From positions 124,001-188,000 of the forward strand of contig CANTFL010001451.1 of the NCBI GenBank assembly GCA_947650285.1: 64,000 bases of DNA, written 5' to 3'. Shown here in pieces: positions 1 to 15,000 of the stretch (position 1 is its first letter; each line of letters opens with the position of its first letter). Source of the stretch: Hyaloperonospora brassicae (taxonomy: Eukaryota > Oomycota > Peronosporomycetes > Peronosporales > Peronosporaceae). The notes beneath the pieces are model-generated. The model saw only the letters and a program-made list of their open reading frames with translations. It did no database searches and was not told the origin of the DNA. The position numbers and the translations under genes were made by a program.

Positions 1-3000
1 GATGAAACGGAGGAGACCACGACGGAAGTGACGTTCACGACGGAGACGTATGAGGAGGTGCCAATCTTCAAGAAGACGCCCGAGACGACGGAAGTGGATG
101 AAACGGAGGAGACCACGACGGAAGTGACGGAAGTGACGGAGACGTATGAGGAGGTGCCAATCTTCAAGAAGACGCCCGAGACGACGGAAGTGGATGAAAC
201 GGAGGAGACCACGACGGAAGTGACGTTCACGACGGAGACGTATGAGGAGGTGCCAATCTTCAAGAAGACGCCCGAGACGACGGAAGTGGATGAAACGGAG
301 GAGACCACGACGGAAGTGACGGAAGTGACGGAGACGTATGAGGAGGTGCCAATCTTCAAGAAGACGCCCGAGACGACGGAAGTGGATGAAACGGAGGAGA
401 CCACGACGGAAGTGACGTTCACGACGGAGACGTATGAGGAGGTGCCAATCTTCAAGAAGACGCCCGAGACGACGGAAGTGGATGAAACGGAGGAGACCAC
501 GACGGAAGTGACGTTCACGACGGAGACGTATGAGGAGGTGCCAATCTTCAAGAAGACGCCCGAGACGACGGAAGTGGATGAAACGGAGGAGACCACGACG
601 GAAGTGACGTTCACGACGGAGACGTATGAGGAGGTGCCAATCTTCAAGAAGACGCCCGAGACGACGGAAGTGGATGAAACGGAGGAGACCACGACGGAAG
701 TGACGTTCACGACGGAGACGTATGAGGAGGTGCCAATCTTCAAGAAGACGCCCGAGACGACGGAAGTGGATGAAACGGAGGAGACCACGACGGAAGTGAC
801 GTTCACGACGGAGACGTATGAGGAGGTGCCAATCTTCAAGAAGACGCCCGAGACGACGGAAGTGGATGAAACGGAGGAGACCACGACGGAAGTGACGTTC
901 ACGACGGAGACGTATGAGGAGGTGCCAATCTTCAAGAAGACGCCCGAGACGACGGAAGTGGATGAAACGGAGGAGACCACGACGGAAGTGACGTTCACGA
1001 CGGAGACGTATGAGGAGGTGCCAATCTTCAAGAAGACGCCCGAGACGACGGAAGTGGATGAAACGGAGGAGACCACGACGGAAGTGACGTTCACGACGGA
1101 GACGTATGAGGAGGTGCCAATCTTCAAGAAGACGCCCGAGACGACGGAAGTGGATGAAACGGAGGAGACCACGACGGAAGTGACGTTCACGACGGAGACG
1201 TATGAGGAGGTGCCAATCTTCAAGAAGACGCCCGAGACGACGGAAGTGGATGAAACGGAGGAGACCACGACGGAAGTGACGTTCACGACGGAGACGTATG
1301 AGGAGGTGCCAATCTTCAAGAAGACGCCCGAGACGACGGAAGTGGATGAAACGGAGGAGACCACGACGGAAGTGACGTTCACGACGGAGACGTATGAGGA
1401 GGTGCCAATCTTCAAGAAGACGCCCGAGACGACGGAAGTGGATGAAACGGAGGAGACCACGACGGAAGTGACGTTCACGACGGAGACGTATGAGGAGGTG
1501 CCAATCTTCAAGAAGACGCCCGAGACGACGGAAGTGGATGAAACGGAGGAGACCACGACGGAAGTGACGGAGACGTATGAGGAGGTGCCAATCTTCAAGA
1601 AGACGCCCGAGACGACGGAAGTGGATGAAACGGAGGAGACCACGACGGAAGTGACGTTCACGACGGAGACGTATGAGGAGGTGCCAATCTTCAAGAAGAC
1701 GCCCGAGACGACGGAAGTGGATGAAACGGAGGAGACCACGACGGAAGTGACGTTCACGACGGAGACGTATGAGGAGGTGCCAATCTTCAAGAAGACGCCC
1801 GAGACGACGGAAGTGGATGAAACGGAGGAGACCACGACGGAAGTGACGTTCACGACGGAGACGTATGAGGAGGTGCCAATCTTCAAGAAGACGCCCGAGA
1901 CGACGGAAGTGGATGAAACGGAGGAGACCACGACGGAAGTGACGTTCACGACGGAGACGTATGAGGAGGTGCCAATCTTCAAGAAGACGCCCGAGACGAC
2001 GGAAGTGGATGAAACGGAGGAGACCACGACGGAAGTGACGTTCACGACGGAGACGTATGAGGAGGTGCCAATCTTCAAGAAGACGCCCGAGACGACGGAA
2101 GTGGATGAAACGGAGGAGACCACGACGGAAGTGACGTTCACGACGGAGACGTATGAGGAGGTGCCAATCTTCAAGAAGACGCCCGAGACGACGGAAGTGG
2201 ATGAAACGGAGGAGACCACGACGGAAGTGACGTTCACGACGGAGACGTATGAGGAGGTGCCAATCTTCAAGAAGACGCCCGAGACGACGGAAGTGGATGA
2301 AACGGAGGAGACCACGACGGAAGTGACGTTCACGACGGAGACGTATGAGGAGGTGCCAATCTTCAAGAAGACGCCCGAGACGACGGAAGTGGATGAAACG
2401 GAGGAGACCACGACGGAAGTGACGTTCACGACGGAGACGTATGAGGAGGTGCCAATCTTCAAGAAGACGCCCGAGACGACGGAAGTGGATGAAACGGAGG
2501 AGACCACGACGGAAGTGACGTTCACGACGGAGACGTATGAGGAGGTGCCAATCTTCAAGAAGACGCCCGAGACGACGGAAGTGGATGAAACGGAGGAGAC
2601 CACGACGGAAGTGACGGTGACGGAGACGTATGAGGAGGTGCCAATCTTCAAGAAGACGCCCGAGACGACGGAAGTGGATGAAACGGAGGAGACCACGACG
2701 GAAGTGACGTTCACGACGGAGACGTATGAGGAGGTGCCAATCTTCAAGAAGACGCCCGAGACGACGGAAGTGGATGAAACGGAGGAGACCACGACGGAGA
2801 AGTGACGGAGACGTATGAGGAGGTGCCAATCTTCAAGAAGACGCCCGAGACGACGGAAGTGGATGAAACGGAGGAGACCACGACGGAAGTGACGTTCACG
2901 ACGGAGACGTATGAGGAGGTGCCAATCTTCAAGAAGACGCCCGAGACGACGGAAGTGGATGAAACGGAGGAGACCACGACGGAAGGTGACGGAGACGTAT

Positions 3001-6000
3001 GAGGAGGTGCCAATCTTCAAGAAGACGCCCGAGACGACGGAAGTGGATGAAACGGAGGAGACCACGACGGAAGTGACGTTCACGACGGAGACGTATGAGG
3101 AGGTGCCAATCTTCAAGAAGACGCCCGAGACGACGGAAGTGGATGAAACGGAGGAGACCACGACGGAAGTGACGTTCACGACGGAGACGTATGAGGAGGT
3201 GCCAATCTTCAAGAAGACGCCCGAGACGACGGAAGTGGATGAAACGGAGGAGACCACGACGGAAGTGACGTTCACGACGGAGACGTATGAGGAGGTGCCA
3301 ATCTTCAAGAAGACGCCCGAGACGACGGAAGTGGATGAAACGGAGGAGACCACGACGGAAGTGACGTTCACGACGGAGACGTATGAGGAGGTGCCAATCT
3401 TCAAGAAGACGCCCGAGACGACGGAAGTGGATGAAACGGAGGAGACCACGACGGAAGTGACGTTCACGACGGAGACGTATGAGGAGGTGCCAATCTTCAA
3501 GAAGACGCCCGAGACGACGGAAGTGGATGAAACGGAGGAGACCACGACGGAAGTGACGTTCACGACGGAGACGTATGAGGAGGTGCCAATCTTCAAGAAG
3601 ACGCCCGAGACGACGGAAGTGGATGAAACGGAGGAGACCACGACGGAAGTGACGGAGTGACGGAGACGTATGAGGAGGTGCCAATCTTCAAGAAGACGCC
3701 CGAGACGACGGAAGTGGATGAAACGGAGGAGACCACGACGGAAGTGACGTTCACGACGGAGACGTATGAGGAGGTGCCAATCTTCAAGAAGACGCCCGAG
3801 ACGACGGAAGTGGATGAAACGGAGGAGACCACGACGGAAGTGACGGAGACGTATGAGGAGGTGCCAATCTTCAAGAAGACGCCCGAGACGACGGAAGTGG
3901 ATGAAACGGAGGAGACCACGACGGAAGTGACGACGGAGACGTATGAGGAGGTGCCAATCTTCAAGAAGACGCCCGAGACGACGGAAGTGGATGAAACGGA
4001 GGAGACCACGACGGAAGTGACGGAGACGTATGAGGAGGTGCCAATCTTCAAGAAGACGCCCGAGACGACGGAAGTGGATGAAACGGAGGAGACCACGACG
4101 GAAGTGACGTTCACGACGGAGACGTATGAGGAGGTGCCAATCTTCAAGAAGACGCCCGAGACGACGGAAGTGGATGAAACGGAGGAGACCACGACGGAAG
4201 TGACGGAGACGTATGAGGAGGTGCCAATCTTCAAGAAGACGCCCGAGACGACGGAAGTGGATGAAACGGAGGAGACCACGACGGAAGTGACGTTCACGAC
4301 GGAGACGTATGAGGAGGTGCCAATCTTCAAGAAGACGCCCGAGACGACGGAAGTGGATGAAACGGAGGAGACCACGACGGAAGTGACGGAGACGTATGAG
4401 GAGGTGCCAATCTTCAAGAAGACGCCCGAGACGACGGAAGTGGATGAAACGGAGGAGACCACGACGGAAGTGACGTTCACGACGGAGACGTATGAGGAGG
4501 TGCCAATCTTCAAGAAGACGCCCGAGACGACGGAAGTGGATGAAACGGAGGAGACCACGACGGAAGTGACGTTCACGACGGAGACGTATGAGGAGGTGCC
4601 AATCTTCAAGAAGACGCCCGAGACGACGGAAGTGGATGAAACGGAGGAGACCACGACGGAAGTGACGTTCACGACGGAGACGTATGAGGAGGTGCCAATC
4701 TTCAAGAAGACGCCCGAGACGACGGAAGTGGATGAAACGGAGGAGACCACGACGGAAGTGACGGAGACGTATGAGGAGGTGCCAATCTTCAAGAAGACGC
4801 CCGAGACGACGGAAGTGGATGAAACGGAGGAGACCACGACGGAAGTGACGTTCACGACGGAGACGTATGAGGAGGTGCCAATCTTCAAGAAGACGCCCGA
4901 GACGACGGAAGTGGATGAAACGGAGGAGACCACGACGGAAGTGACGGAGACGTATGAGGAGGTGCCAATCTTCAAGAAGACGCCCGAGACGACGGAAGTG
5001 GATGAAACGGAGGAGACCACGACGGAAGTGACGTTCACGACGGAGACGTATGAGGAGGTGCCAATCTTCAAGAAGACGCCCGAGACGACGGAAGTGGATG
5101 AAACGGAGGAGACCACGACGGAAGTGACGTTCACGACGGAGACGTATGAGGAGGTGCCAATCTTCAAGAAGACGCCCGAGACGACGGAAGTGGATGAAAC
5201 GGAGGAGACCACGACGGAAGTGACGGAGACGTATGAGGAGGTGCCAATCTTCAAGAAGACGCCCGAGACGACGGAAGTGGATGAAACGGAGGAGACCACG
5301 ACGGAAGTGACGTTCACGACGGAGACGTATGAGGAGGTGCCAATCTTCAAGAAGACGCCCGAGACGACGGAAGTGGATGAAACGGAGGAGACCACGACGG
5401 AAGTGACGTTCACGACGGAGACGTATGAGGAGGTGCCAATCTTCAAGAAGACGCCCGAGACGACGGAAGTGGATGAAACGGAGGAGACCACGACGGAAGT
5501 CGACGGAGACGTATGAGGAGGTGCCAATCTTCAAGAAGACGCCCGAGACGACGGAAGTGGATGAAACGGAGGAGACCACGACGGAAGTGACGTTCACGAC
5601 GGAGACGTATGAGGAGGTGCCAATCTTCAAGAAGACGCCCGAGACGACGGAAGTGGATGAAACGGAGGAGACCACGACGGAAGTGACGGAGACGTATGAG
5701 GAGGTGCCAATCTTCAAGAAGACGCCCGAGACGACGGAAGTGGATGAAACGGAGGAGACCACGACGGAAGTGACGTTCACGACGGAGACGTATGAGGAGG
5801 TGCCAATCTTCAAGAAGACGCCCGAGACGACGGAAGTGGATGAAACGGAGGAGACCACGACGGAAGTGACGGAGACGTATGAGGAGGTGCCAATCTTCAA
5901 GAAGACGCCCGAGACGACGGAAGTGGATGAAACGGAGGAGACCACGACGGAAGTGACGGAGACGTATGAGGAGGTGCCAATCTTCAAGAAGACGCCCGAG

Positions 6001-9000
6001 ACGACGGAAGTGGATGAAACGGAGGAGACCACGACGGAAGTGACGTTCACGACGGAGACGTATGAGGAGGTGCCAATCTTCAAGAAGACGCCCGAGACGA
6101 CGGAAGTGGATGAAACGGAGGAGACCACGACGGAAGTGACGTTCACGACGGAGACGTATGAGGAGGTGCCAATCTTCAAGAAGACGCCCGAGACGACGGA
6201 AGTGGATGAAACGGAGGAGACCACGACGGAAGTGACGTTCACGACGGAGACGTATGAGGAGGTGCCAATCTTCAAGAAGACGCCCGAGACGACGGAAGTG
6301 GATGAAACGGAGGAGACCACGACGGAAGTGACGTTCACGACGGAGACGTATGAGGAGGTGCCAATCTTCAAGAAGACGCCCGAGACGACGGAAGTGGATG
6401 AAACGGAGGAGACCACGACGGAAGTGACGGAGACGTATGAGGAGGTGCCAATCTTCAAGAAGACGCCCGAGACGACGGAAGTGGATGAAACGGAGGAGAC
6501 CACGACGGAAGTGACGTTCACGACGGAGACGTATGAGGAGGTGCCAATCTTCAAGAAGACGCCCGAGACGACGGAAGTGGATGAAACGGAGGAGACCACG
6601 ACGGAAGTGACGTTCACGACGGAGACGTATGAGGAGGTGCCAATCTTCAAGAAGACGCCCGAGACGACGGAAGTGGATGAAACGGAGGAGACCACGACGG
6701 AAGTGACGGAGACGTATGAGGAGGTGCCAATCTTCAAGAAGACGCCCGAGACGACGGAAGTGGATGAAACGGAGGAGACCACGACGGAAGTGACGTTCAC
6801 GACGGAGACGTATGAGGAGGTGCCAATCTTCAAGAAGACGCCCGAGACGACGGAAGTGGATGAAACGGAGGAGACCACGACGGAAGTGACGGAGACGTAT
6901 GAGGAGGTGCCAATCTTCAAGAAGACGCCCGAGACGACGGAAGTGGATGAAACGGAGGAGACCACGACGGAAGTGACGTTCACGACGGAGACGTATGAGG
7001 AGGTGCCAATCTTCAAGAAGACGCCCGAGACGACGGAAGTGGATGAAACGGAGGAGACCACGACGGAAGTGACGTTCACGACGGAGACGTATGAGGAGGT
7101 GCCAATCTTCAAGAAGACGCCCGAGACGACGGAAGTGGATGAAACGGAGGAGACCACGACGGAAGTGACGTTCACGACGGAGACGTATGAGGAGGTGCCA
7201 ATCTTCAAGAAGACGCCCGAGACGACGGAAGTGGATGAAACGGAGGAGACCACGACGGAAGTGACGTTCACGACGGAGACGTATGAGGAGGTGCCAATCT
7301 TCAAGAAGACGCCCGAGACGACGGAAGTGGATGAAACGGAGGAGACCACGACGGAAGTGACGTTCACGACGGAGACGTATGAGGAGGTGCCAATCTTCAA
7401 GAAGACGCCCGAGACGACGGAAGTGGATGAAACGGAGGAGACCACGACGGAAGTGACGTTCACGACGGAGACGTATGAGGAGGTGCCAATCTTCAAGAAG
7501 ACGCCCGAGACGACGGAAGTGGATGAAACGGAGGAGACCACGACGGAAGTGACGTTCACGACGGAGACGTATGAGGAGGTGCCAATCTTCAAGAAGACGC
7601 CCGAGACGACGGAAGTGGATGAAACGGAGGAGACCACGACGGAAGTGACGGAGACGTATGAGGAGGTGCCAATCTTCAAGAAGACGCCCGAGACGACGGA
7701 AGTGGATGAAACGGAGGAGACCACGACGGAAGTGACGTTCACGACGGAGACGTATGAGGAGGTGCCAATCTTCAAGAAGACGCCCGAGACGACGGAAGTG
7801 GATGAAACGGAGGAGACCACGACGGAAGTGACGTTCACGACGGAGACGTATGAGGAGGTGCCAATCTTCAAGAAGACGCCCGAGACGACGGAAGTGGATG
7901 AAACGGAGGAGACCACGACGGAAGTGACGGAGACGTATGAGGAGGTGCCAATCTTCAAGAAGACGCCCGAGACGACGGAAGTGGATGAAACGGAGGAGAC
8001 CACGACGGAAGTGACGTTCACGACGGAGACGTATGAGGAGGTGCCAATCTTCAAGAAGACGCCCGAGACGACGGAAGTGGATGAAACGGAGGAGACCACG
8101 ACGGAAGTGACGTTCACGACGGAGACGTATGAGGAGGTGCCAATCTTCAAGAAGACGCCCGAGACGACGGAAGTGGATGAAACGGAGGAGACCACGACGG
8201 AAGTGACGTTCACGACGGAGACGTATGAGGAGGTGCCAATCTTCAAGAAGACGCCCGAGACGACGGAAGTGGATGAAACGGAGGAGACCACGACGGAAGT
8301 GACGTTCACGACGGAGACGTATGAGGAGGTGCCAATCTTCAAGAAGACGCCCGAGACGACGGAAGTGGATGAAACGGAGGAGACCACGACGGAAGTGACG
8401 GAGACGTATGAGGAGGTGCCAATCTTCAAGAAGACGCCCGAGACGACGGAAGTGGATGAAACGGAGGAGACCACGACGGAAGTGACGTTCACGACGGAGA
8501 CGTATGAGGAGGTGCCAATCTTCAAGAAGACGCCCGAGACGACGGAAGTGGATGAAACGGAGGAGACCACGACGGAAGTGACGTTCACGACGGAGACGTA
8601 TGAGGAGGTGCCAATCTTCAAGAAGACGCCCGAGACGACGGAAGTGGATGAAACGGAGGAGACCACGACGGAAGTGACGTGAACTGACGGAGACGTATGA
8701 GGAGGTGCCAATCTTCAAGAAGACGCCCGAGACGACGGAAGTGGATGAAACGGAGGAGACCACGACGGAAGTGACGTTCACGACGGAGACGTATGAGGAG
8801 GTGCCAATCTTCAAGAAGACGCCCGAGACGACGGAAGTGGATGAAACGGAGGAGACCACGACGGAAGTGACGGAGACGTATGAGGAGGTGCCAATCTTCA
8901 AGAAGACGCCCGAGACGACGGAAGTGGATGAAACGGAGGAGACCACGACGGAAGTGACGTTCACGACGGAGACGTATGAGGAGGTGCCAATCTTCAAGAA

Positions 9001-12000
9001 GACGCCCGAGACGACGGAAGTGGATGAAACGGAGGAGACCACGACGGAAGTGACGTTCACGACGGAGACGTATGAGGAGGTGCCAATCTTCAAGAAGACG
9101 CCCGAGACGACGGAAGTGGATGAAACGGAGGAGACCACGACGGAAGTGACGGAGACGTATGAGGAGGTGCCAATCTTCAAGAAGACGCCCGAGACGACGG
9201 AAGTGGATGAAACGGAGGAGACCACGACGGAAGTGACGTTCACGACGGAGACGTATGAGGAGGTGCCAATCTTCAAGAAGACGCCCGAGACGACGGAAGT
9301 GGATGAAACGGAGGAGACCACGACGGAAGTGACGGAGACGTATGAGGAGGTGCCAATCTTCAAGAAGACGCCCGAGACGACGGAAGTGGATGAAACGGAG
9401 GAGACCACGACGGAAGTGACGTTCACGACGGAGACGTATGAGGAGGTGCCAATCTTCAAGAAGACGCCCGAGACGACGGAAGTGGATGAAACGGAGGAGA
9501 CCACGACGGAAGTGACGTTCACGACGGAGACGTATGAGGAGGTGCCAATCTTCAAGAAGACGCCCGAGACGACGGAAGTGGATGAAACGGAGGAGACCAC
9601 GACGGAAGTGACGTTCACGACGGAGACGTATGAGGAGGTGCCAATCTTCAAGAAGACGCCCGAGACGACGGAAGTGGATGAAACGGAGGAGACCACGACG
9701 GAAGTGACGGAGACGTATGAGGAGGTGCCAATCTTCAAGAAGACGCCCGAGACGACGGAAGTGGATGAAACGGAGGAGACCACGACGGAAGTGACGTTCA
9801 CGACGGAGACGTATGAGGAGGTGCCAATCTTCAAGAAGACGCCCGAGACGACGGAAGTGGATGAAACGGAGGAGACCACGACGGAAGTGACGTTCACGAC
9901 GGAGACGTATGAGGAGGTGCCAATCTTCAAGAAGACGCCCGAGACGACGGAAGTGGATGAAACGGAGGAGACCACGACGGAAGTGACGGAGACGTATGAG
10001 GAGGTGCCAATCTTCAAGAAGACGCCCGAGACGACGGAAGTGGATGAAACGGAGGAGACCACGACGGAAGTGACGTTCACGACGGAGACGTATGAGGAGG
10101 TGCCAATCTTCAAGAAGACGCCCGAGACGACGGAAGTGGATGAAACGGAGGAGACCACGACGGAAGTGACGGAGACGTATGAGGAGGTGCCAATCTTCAA
10201 GAAGACGCCCGAGACGACGGAAGTGGATGAAACGGAGGAGACCACGACGGAAGTGACGTTCACGACGGAGACGTATGAGGAGGTGCCAATCTTCAAGAAG
10301 ACGCCCGAGACGACGGAAGTGGATGAAACGGAGGAGACCACGACGGAAGTGACGGAAGTGACGGAGACGTATGAGGAGGTGCCAATCTTCAAGAAGACGC
10401 CCGAGACGACGGAAGTGGATGAAACGGAGGAGACCACGACGGAAGTGACGTTCACGACGGAGACGTATGAGGAGGTGCCAATCTTCAAGAAGACGCCCGA
10501 GACGACGGAAGTGGATGAAACGGAGGAGACCACGACGGAAGTGACGGAGACGTATGAGGAGGTGCCAATCTTCAAGAAGACGCCCGAGACGACGGAAGTG
10601 GATGAAACGGAGGAGACCACGACGGAAGTGACGTTCACGACGGAGACGTATGAGGAGGTGCCAATCTTCAAGAAGACGCCCGAGACGACGGAAGTGGATG
10701 AAACGGAGGAGACCACGACGGAAGTGACGTTCACGACGGAGACGTATGAGGAGGTGCCAATCTTCAAGAAGACGCCCGAGACGACGGAAGTGGATGAAAC
10801 GGAGGAGACCACGACGGAAGTGACGGAGACGTATGAGGAGGTGCCAATCTTCAAGAAGACGCCCGAGACGACGGAAGTGGATGAAACGGAGGAGACCACG
10901 ACGGAAGTGACGTTCACGACGGAGACGTATGAGGAGGTGCCAATCTTCAAGAAGACGCCCGAGACGACGGAAGTGGATGAAACGGAGGAGACCACGACGG
11001 AAGTGACGGAAGTGACGGAGACGTATGAGGAGGTGCCAATCTTCAAGAAGACGCCCGAGACGACGGAAGTGGATGAAACGGAGGAGACCACGACGGAAGT
11101 GACGGAGACGTATGAGGAGGTGCCAATCTTCAAGAAGACGCCCGAGACGACGGAAGTGGATGAAACGGAGGAGACCACGACGGAAGTGACGTTCACGACG
11201 GAGACGTATGAGGAGGTGCCAATCTTCAAGAAGACGCCCGAGACGACGGAAGTGGATGAAACGGAGGAGACCACGACGGAAGTGACGGAGACGTATGAGG
11301 AGGTGCCAATCTTCAAGAAGACGCCCGAGACGACGGAAGTGGATGAAACGGAGGAGACCACGACGGAAGTGACGGAGAGATGAGGAGACGTATGAGGAGG
11401 TGCCAATCTTCAAGAAGACGCCCGAGACGACGGAAGTGGATGAAACGGAGGAGACCACGACGGAAGTGACGTTCACGACGGAGACGTATGAGGAGGTGCC
11501 AATCTTCAAGAAGACGCCCGAGACGACGGAAGTGGATGAAACGGAGGAGACCACGACGGAAGTGACGTTCACGACGGAGACGTATGAGGAGGTGCCAATC
11601 TTCAAGAAGACGCCCGAGACGACGGAAGTGGATGAAACGGAGGAGACCACGACGGAAGTGACGGAAGTGACGGAGACGTATGAGGAGGTGCCAATCTTCA
11701 AGAAGACGCCCGAGACGACGGAAGTGGATGAAACGGAGGAGACCACGACGGAAGTGACGGAGACGTATGAGGAGGTGCCAATCTTCAAGAAGACGCCCGA
11801 GACGACGGAAGTGGATGAAACGGAGGAGACCACGACGGAAGTGACGTTCACGACGGAGACGTATGAGGAGGTGCCAATCTTCAAGAAGACGCCCGAGACG
11901 ACGGAAGTGGATGAAACGGAGGAGACCACGACGGAAGTGACGGAGACGTATGAGGAGGTGCCAATCTTCAAGAAGACGCCCGAGACGACGGAAGTGGATG

Positions 12001-15000
12001 AAACGGAGGAGACCACGACGGAAGTGACGTTCACGACGGAGACGTATGAGGAGGTGCCAATCTCCAAGAAGACGCCCGAGACGACGGAAGTGGATGAAAC
12101 GGAGGAGACCACGACGGAAGTGACGTTCACGACGGAGACGTATGAGGAGGTGCCAATCTTCAAGAAGACGCCCGAGACGACGGAAGTGGATGAAACGGAG
12201 GAGACCACGACGGAAGTGACGTTCACGACGGAGACGTATGAGGAGGTGCCAATCTTCAAGAAGACGCCCGAGACGACGGAAGTGGATGAAACGGAGGAGA
12301 CCACGACGGAAGTGACGTTCACGACGGAGACGTATGAGGAGGTGCCAATCTTCAAGAAGACGCCCGAGACGACGGAAGTGGATGAAACGGAGGAGACCAC
12401 GACGGAAGTGACGGAGACGTATGAGGAGGTGCCAATCTTCAAGAAGACGCCCGAGACGACGGAAGTGGATGAAACGGAGGAGACCACGACGGAAGTGACG
12501 GAGACGTATGAGGAGGTGCCAATCTCCAAGAAGACGCCCGAGACGACGGAAGTGGATGAAACGGAGGAGACCACGACGGAAGTGACGGAAGTGACGGAGA
12601 CGTATGAGGAGGTGCCAATCTTCAAGAAGACGCCCGAGACGACGGAAGTGGATGAAACGGAGGAGACCACGACGGAAGTGACGGAGACGTATGAGGAGGT
12701 GCCAATCTTCAAGAAGACGCCCGAGACGTATGAGGAGGTGCCAATCTTCAAGAAGACGCCCGAGACGACGGAAGTGGATGAAACGGAGGAGACCACGACG
12801 GAAGTGACGGAGAAGAGGAGACGTATGAGGAGGTGCCAATCTCCAAGAAGACGCCCGAGACGACGGAAGTGGATGAAACGGAGGAGACCACGACGGAAGT
12901 GACGGAGACGTATGAGGAGGTGCCAATCTTCAAGAAGACGCCCGAGACGACGGAAGTGGATGAAACGGAGGAGACCACGACGGAAGTGACGTTCACGACG
13001 GAGACGTATGAGGAGGTGCCAATCTTCAAGAAGACGCCCGAGACGACGGAAGTGGATGAAACGGAGGAGACCACGACGGAAGTGACGGAGACGATGAGGA
13101 GACGTATGAGGAGGTGCCAATCTCCAAGAAGACGCCCGAGACGACGGAAGTGGATGAAACGGAGGAGACCACGACGGAAGTGACGGAGACGTATGAGGAG
13201 GTGCCAATCTTCAAGAAGACGCCCGAGACGACGGAAGTGGATGAAACGGAGGAGACCACGACGGAAGTGACGTTCACGACGGAGACGTATGAGGAGGTGC
13301 CAATCTTCAAGAAGACGCCCGAGACGACGGAAGTGGATGAAACGGAGGAGACCACGACGGAAGTGACGTTCACGACGGAGACGTATGAGGAGGTGCCAAT
13401 CTTCAAGAAGACGCCCGAGACGACGGAAGTGGATGAAACGGAGGAGACCACGACGGAAGTGACGGAGACGTATGAGGAGGTGCCAATCTTCAAGAAGACG
13501 CCCGAGACGACGGAAGTGGATGAAACGGAGGAGACCACGACGGAAGTGACGGAGACGATGAGGAGACGTATGAGGAGGTGCCAATCTCCAAGAAGACGCC
13601 CGAGACGACGGAAGTGGATGAAACGGAGGAGACCACGACGGAAGTGACGTTCACGACGGAGACGTATGAGGAGGTGCCAATCTTCAAGAAGACGCCCGAG
13701 ACGACGGAAGTGGATGAAACGGAGGAGACCACGACGGAAGTGACGGAGACTATGAGGAGACGTATGAGGAGGTGCCAATCTCCAAGAAGACGCCCGAGAC
13801 GACGGAAGTGGATGAAACGGAGGAGACCACGACGGAAGTGACGGAGACGTATGAGGAGGTGCCAATCTTCAAGAAGACGCCCGAGACGACGGAAGTGGAT
13901 GAAACGGAGGAGACCACGACGGAAGTGACGTTCACGACGGAGACGTATGAGGAGGTGCCAATCTCCAAGAAGACGCCCGAGACGACGGAAGTGGATGAAA
14001 CGGAGGAGACCACGACGGAAGTGACGTTCACGACGGAGACGTATGAGGAGGTGCCAATCTTCAAGAAGACGCCCGAGACGACGGAAGTGGATGAAACGGA
14101 GGAGACCACGACGGAAGTGACGTTCACGACGGAGACGTATGAGGAGGTGCCAATCTTCAAGAAGACGCCCGAGACGACGGAAGTGGATGAAACGGAGGAG
14201 ACCACGACGGAAGTGACGGAGACGTATGAGGAGGTGCCAATCTTCAAGAAGACGCCCGAGACGACGGAAGTGGATGAAACGGAGGAGACCACGACGGAAG
14301 TGACGTTCACGACGGAGACGTATGAGGAGGTGCCAATCTTCAAGAAGACGCCCGAGACGACGGAAGTGGATGAAACGGAGGAGACCACGACGGAAGTGAC
14401 GTTCACGACGGAGACGTATGAGGAGGTGCCAATCTTCAAGAAGACGCCCGAGACGACGGAAGTGGATGAAACGGAGGAGACCACGACGGAAGTGACGGAG
14501 ACGTATGAGGAGGTGCCAATCTTCAAGAAGACGCCCGAGACGACGGAAGTGGATGAAACGGAGGAGACCACGACGGAAGTGACGTTCACGACGGAGACGT
14601 ATGAGGAGGTGCCAATCTCCAAGAAGACGCCCGAGACGACGGAAGCGGATGAAACGGAGGAGACCACGACGGAAGTGACGGAGACGTATGAGGAGGTGCC
14701 AATCTTCAAGAAGACGCCCGAGACGACGGAAGTGGATGAAACGGAGGAGACCACGACGGAAGTGACGGAGACGTATGAGGAGGTGCCAATCTTCAAGAAG
14801 ACGCCCGAGACGACGGAAGTGGATGAAACGGAGGAGACCACGACGGAAGTGACGGAGACGTATGAGGAGGTGCCAATCTCCAAGAAGACGCCCGAGACGA
14901 CGGAAGTGGATGAAACGGAGGAGACCACGACGGAAGTGACGGAAGTGACGGAGACGTATGAGGAGGTGCCAATCTTCAAGAAGACGCCCGAGACGACGGA

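Noticed and set aside
5443..13207. Very long minus-strand ORFs (1,987 and 1,529 codons) opposite the array
   Set aside because: They are products of a stop-free tandem repeat; no start context, no independent domain, and they end wherever the sense array shifts frame.
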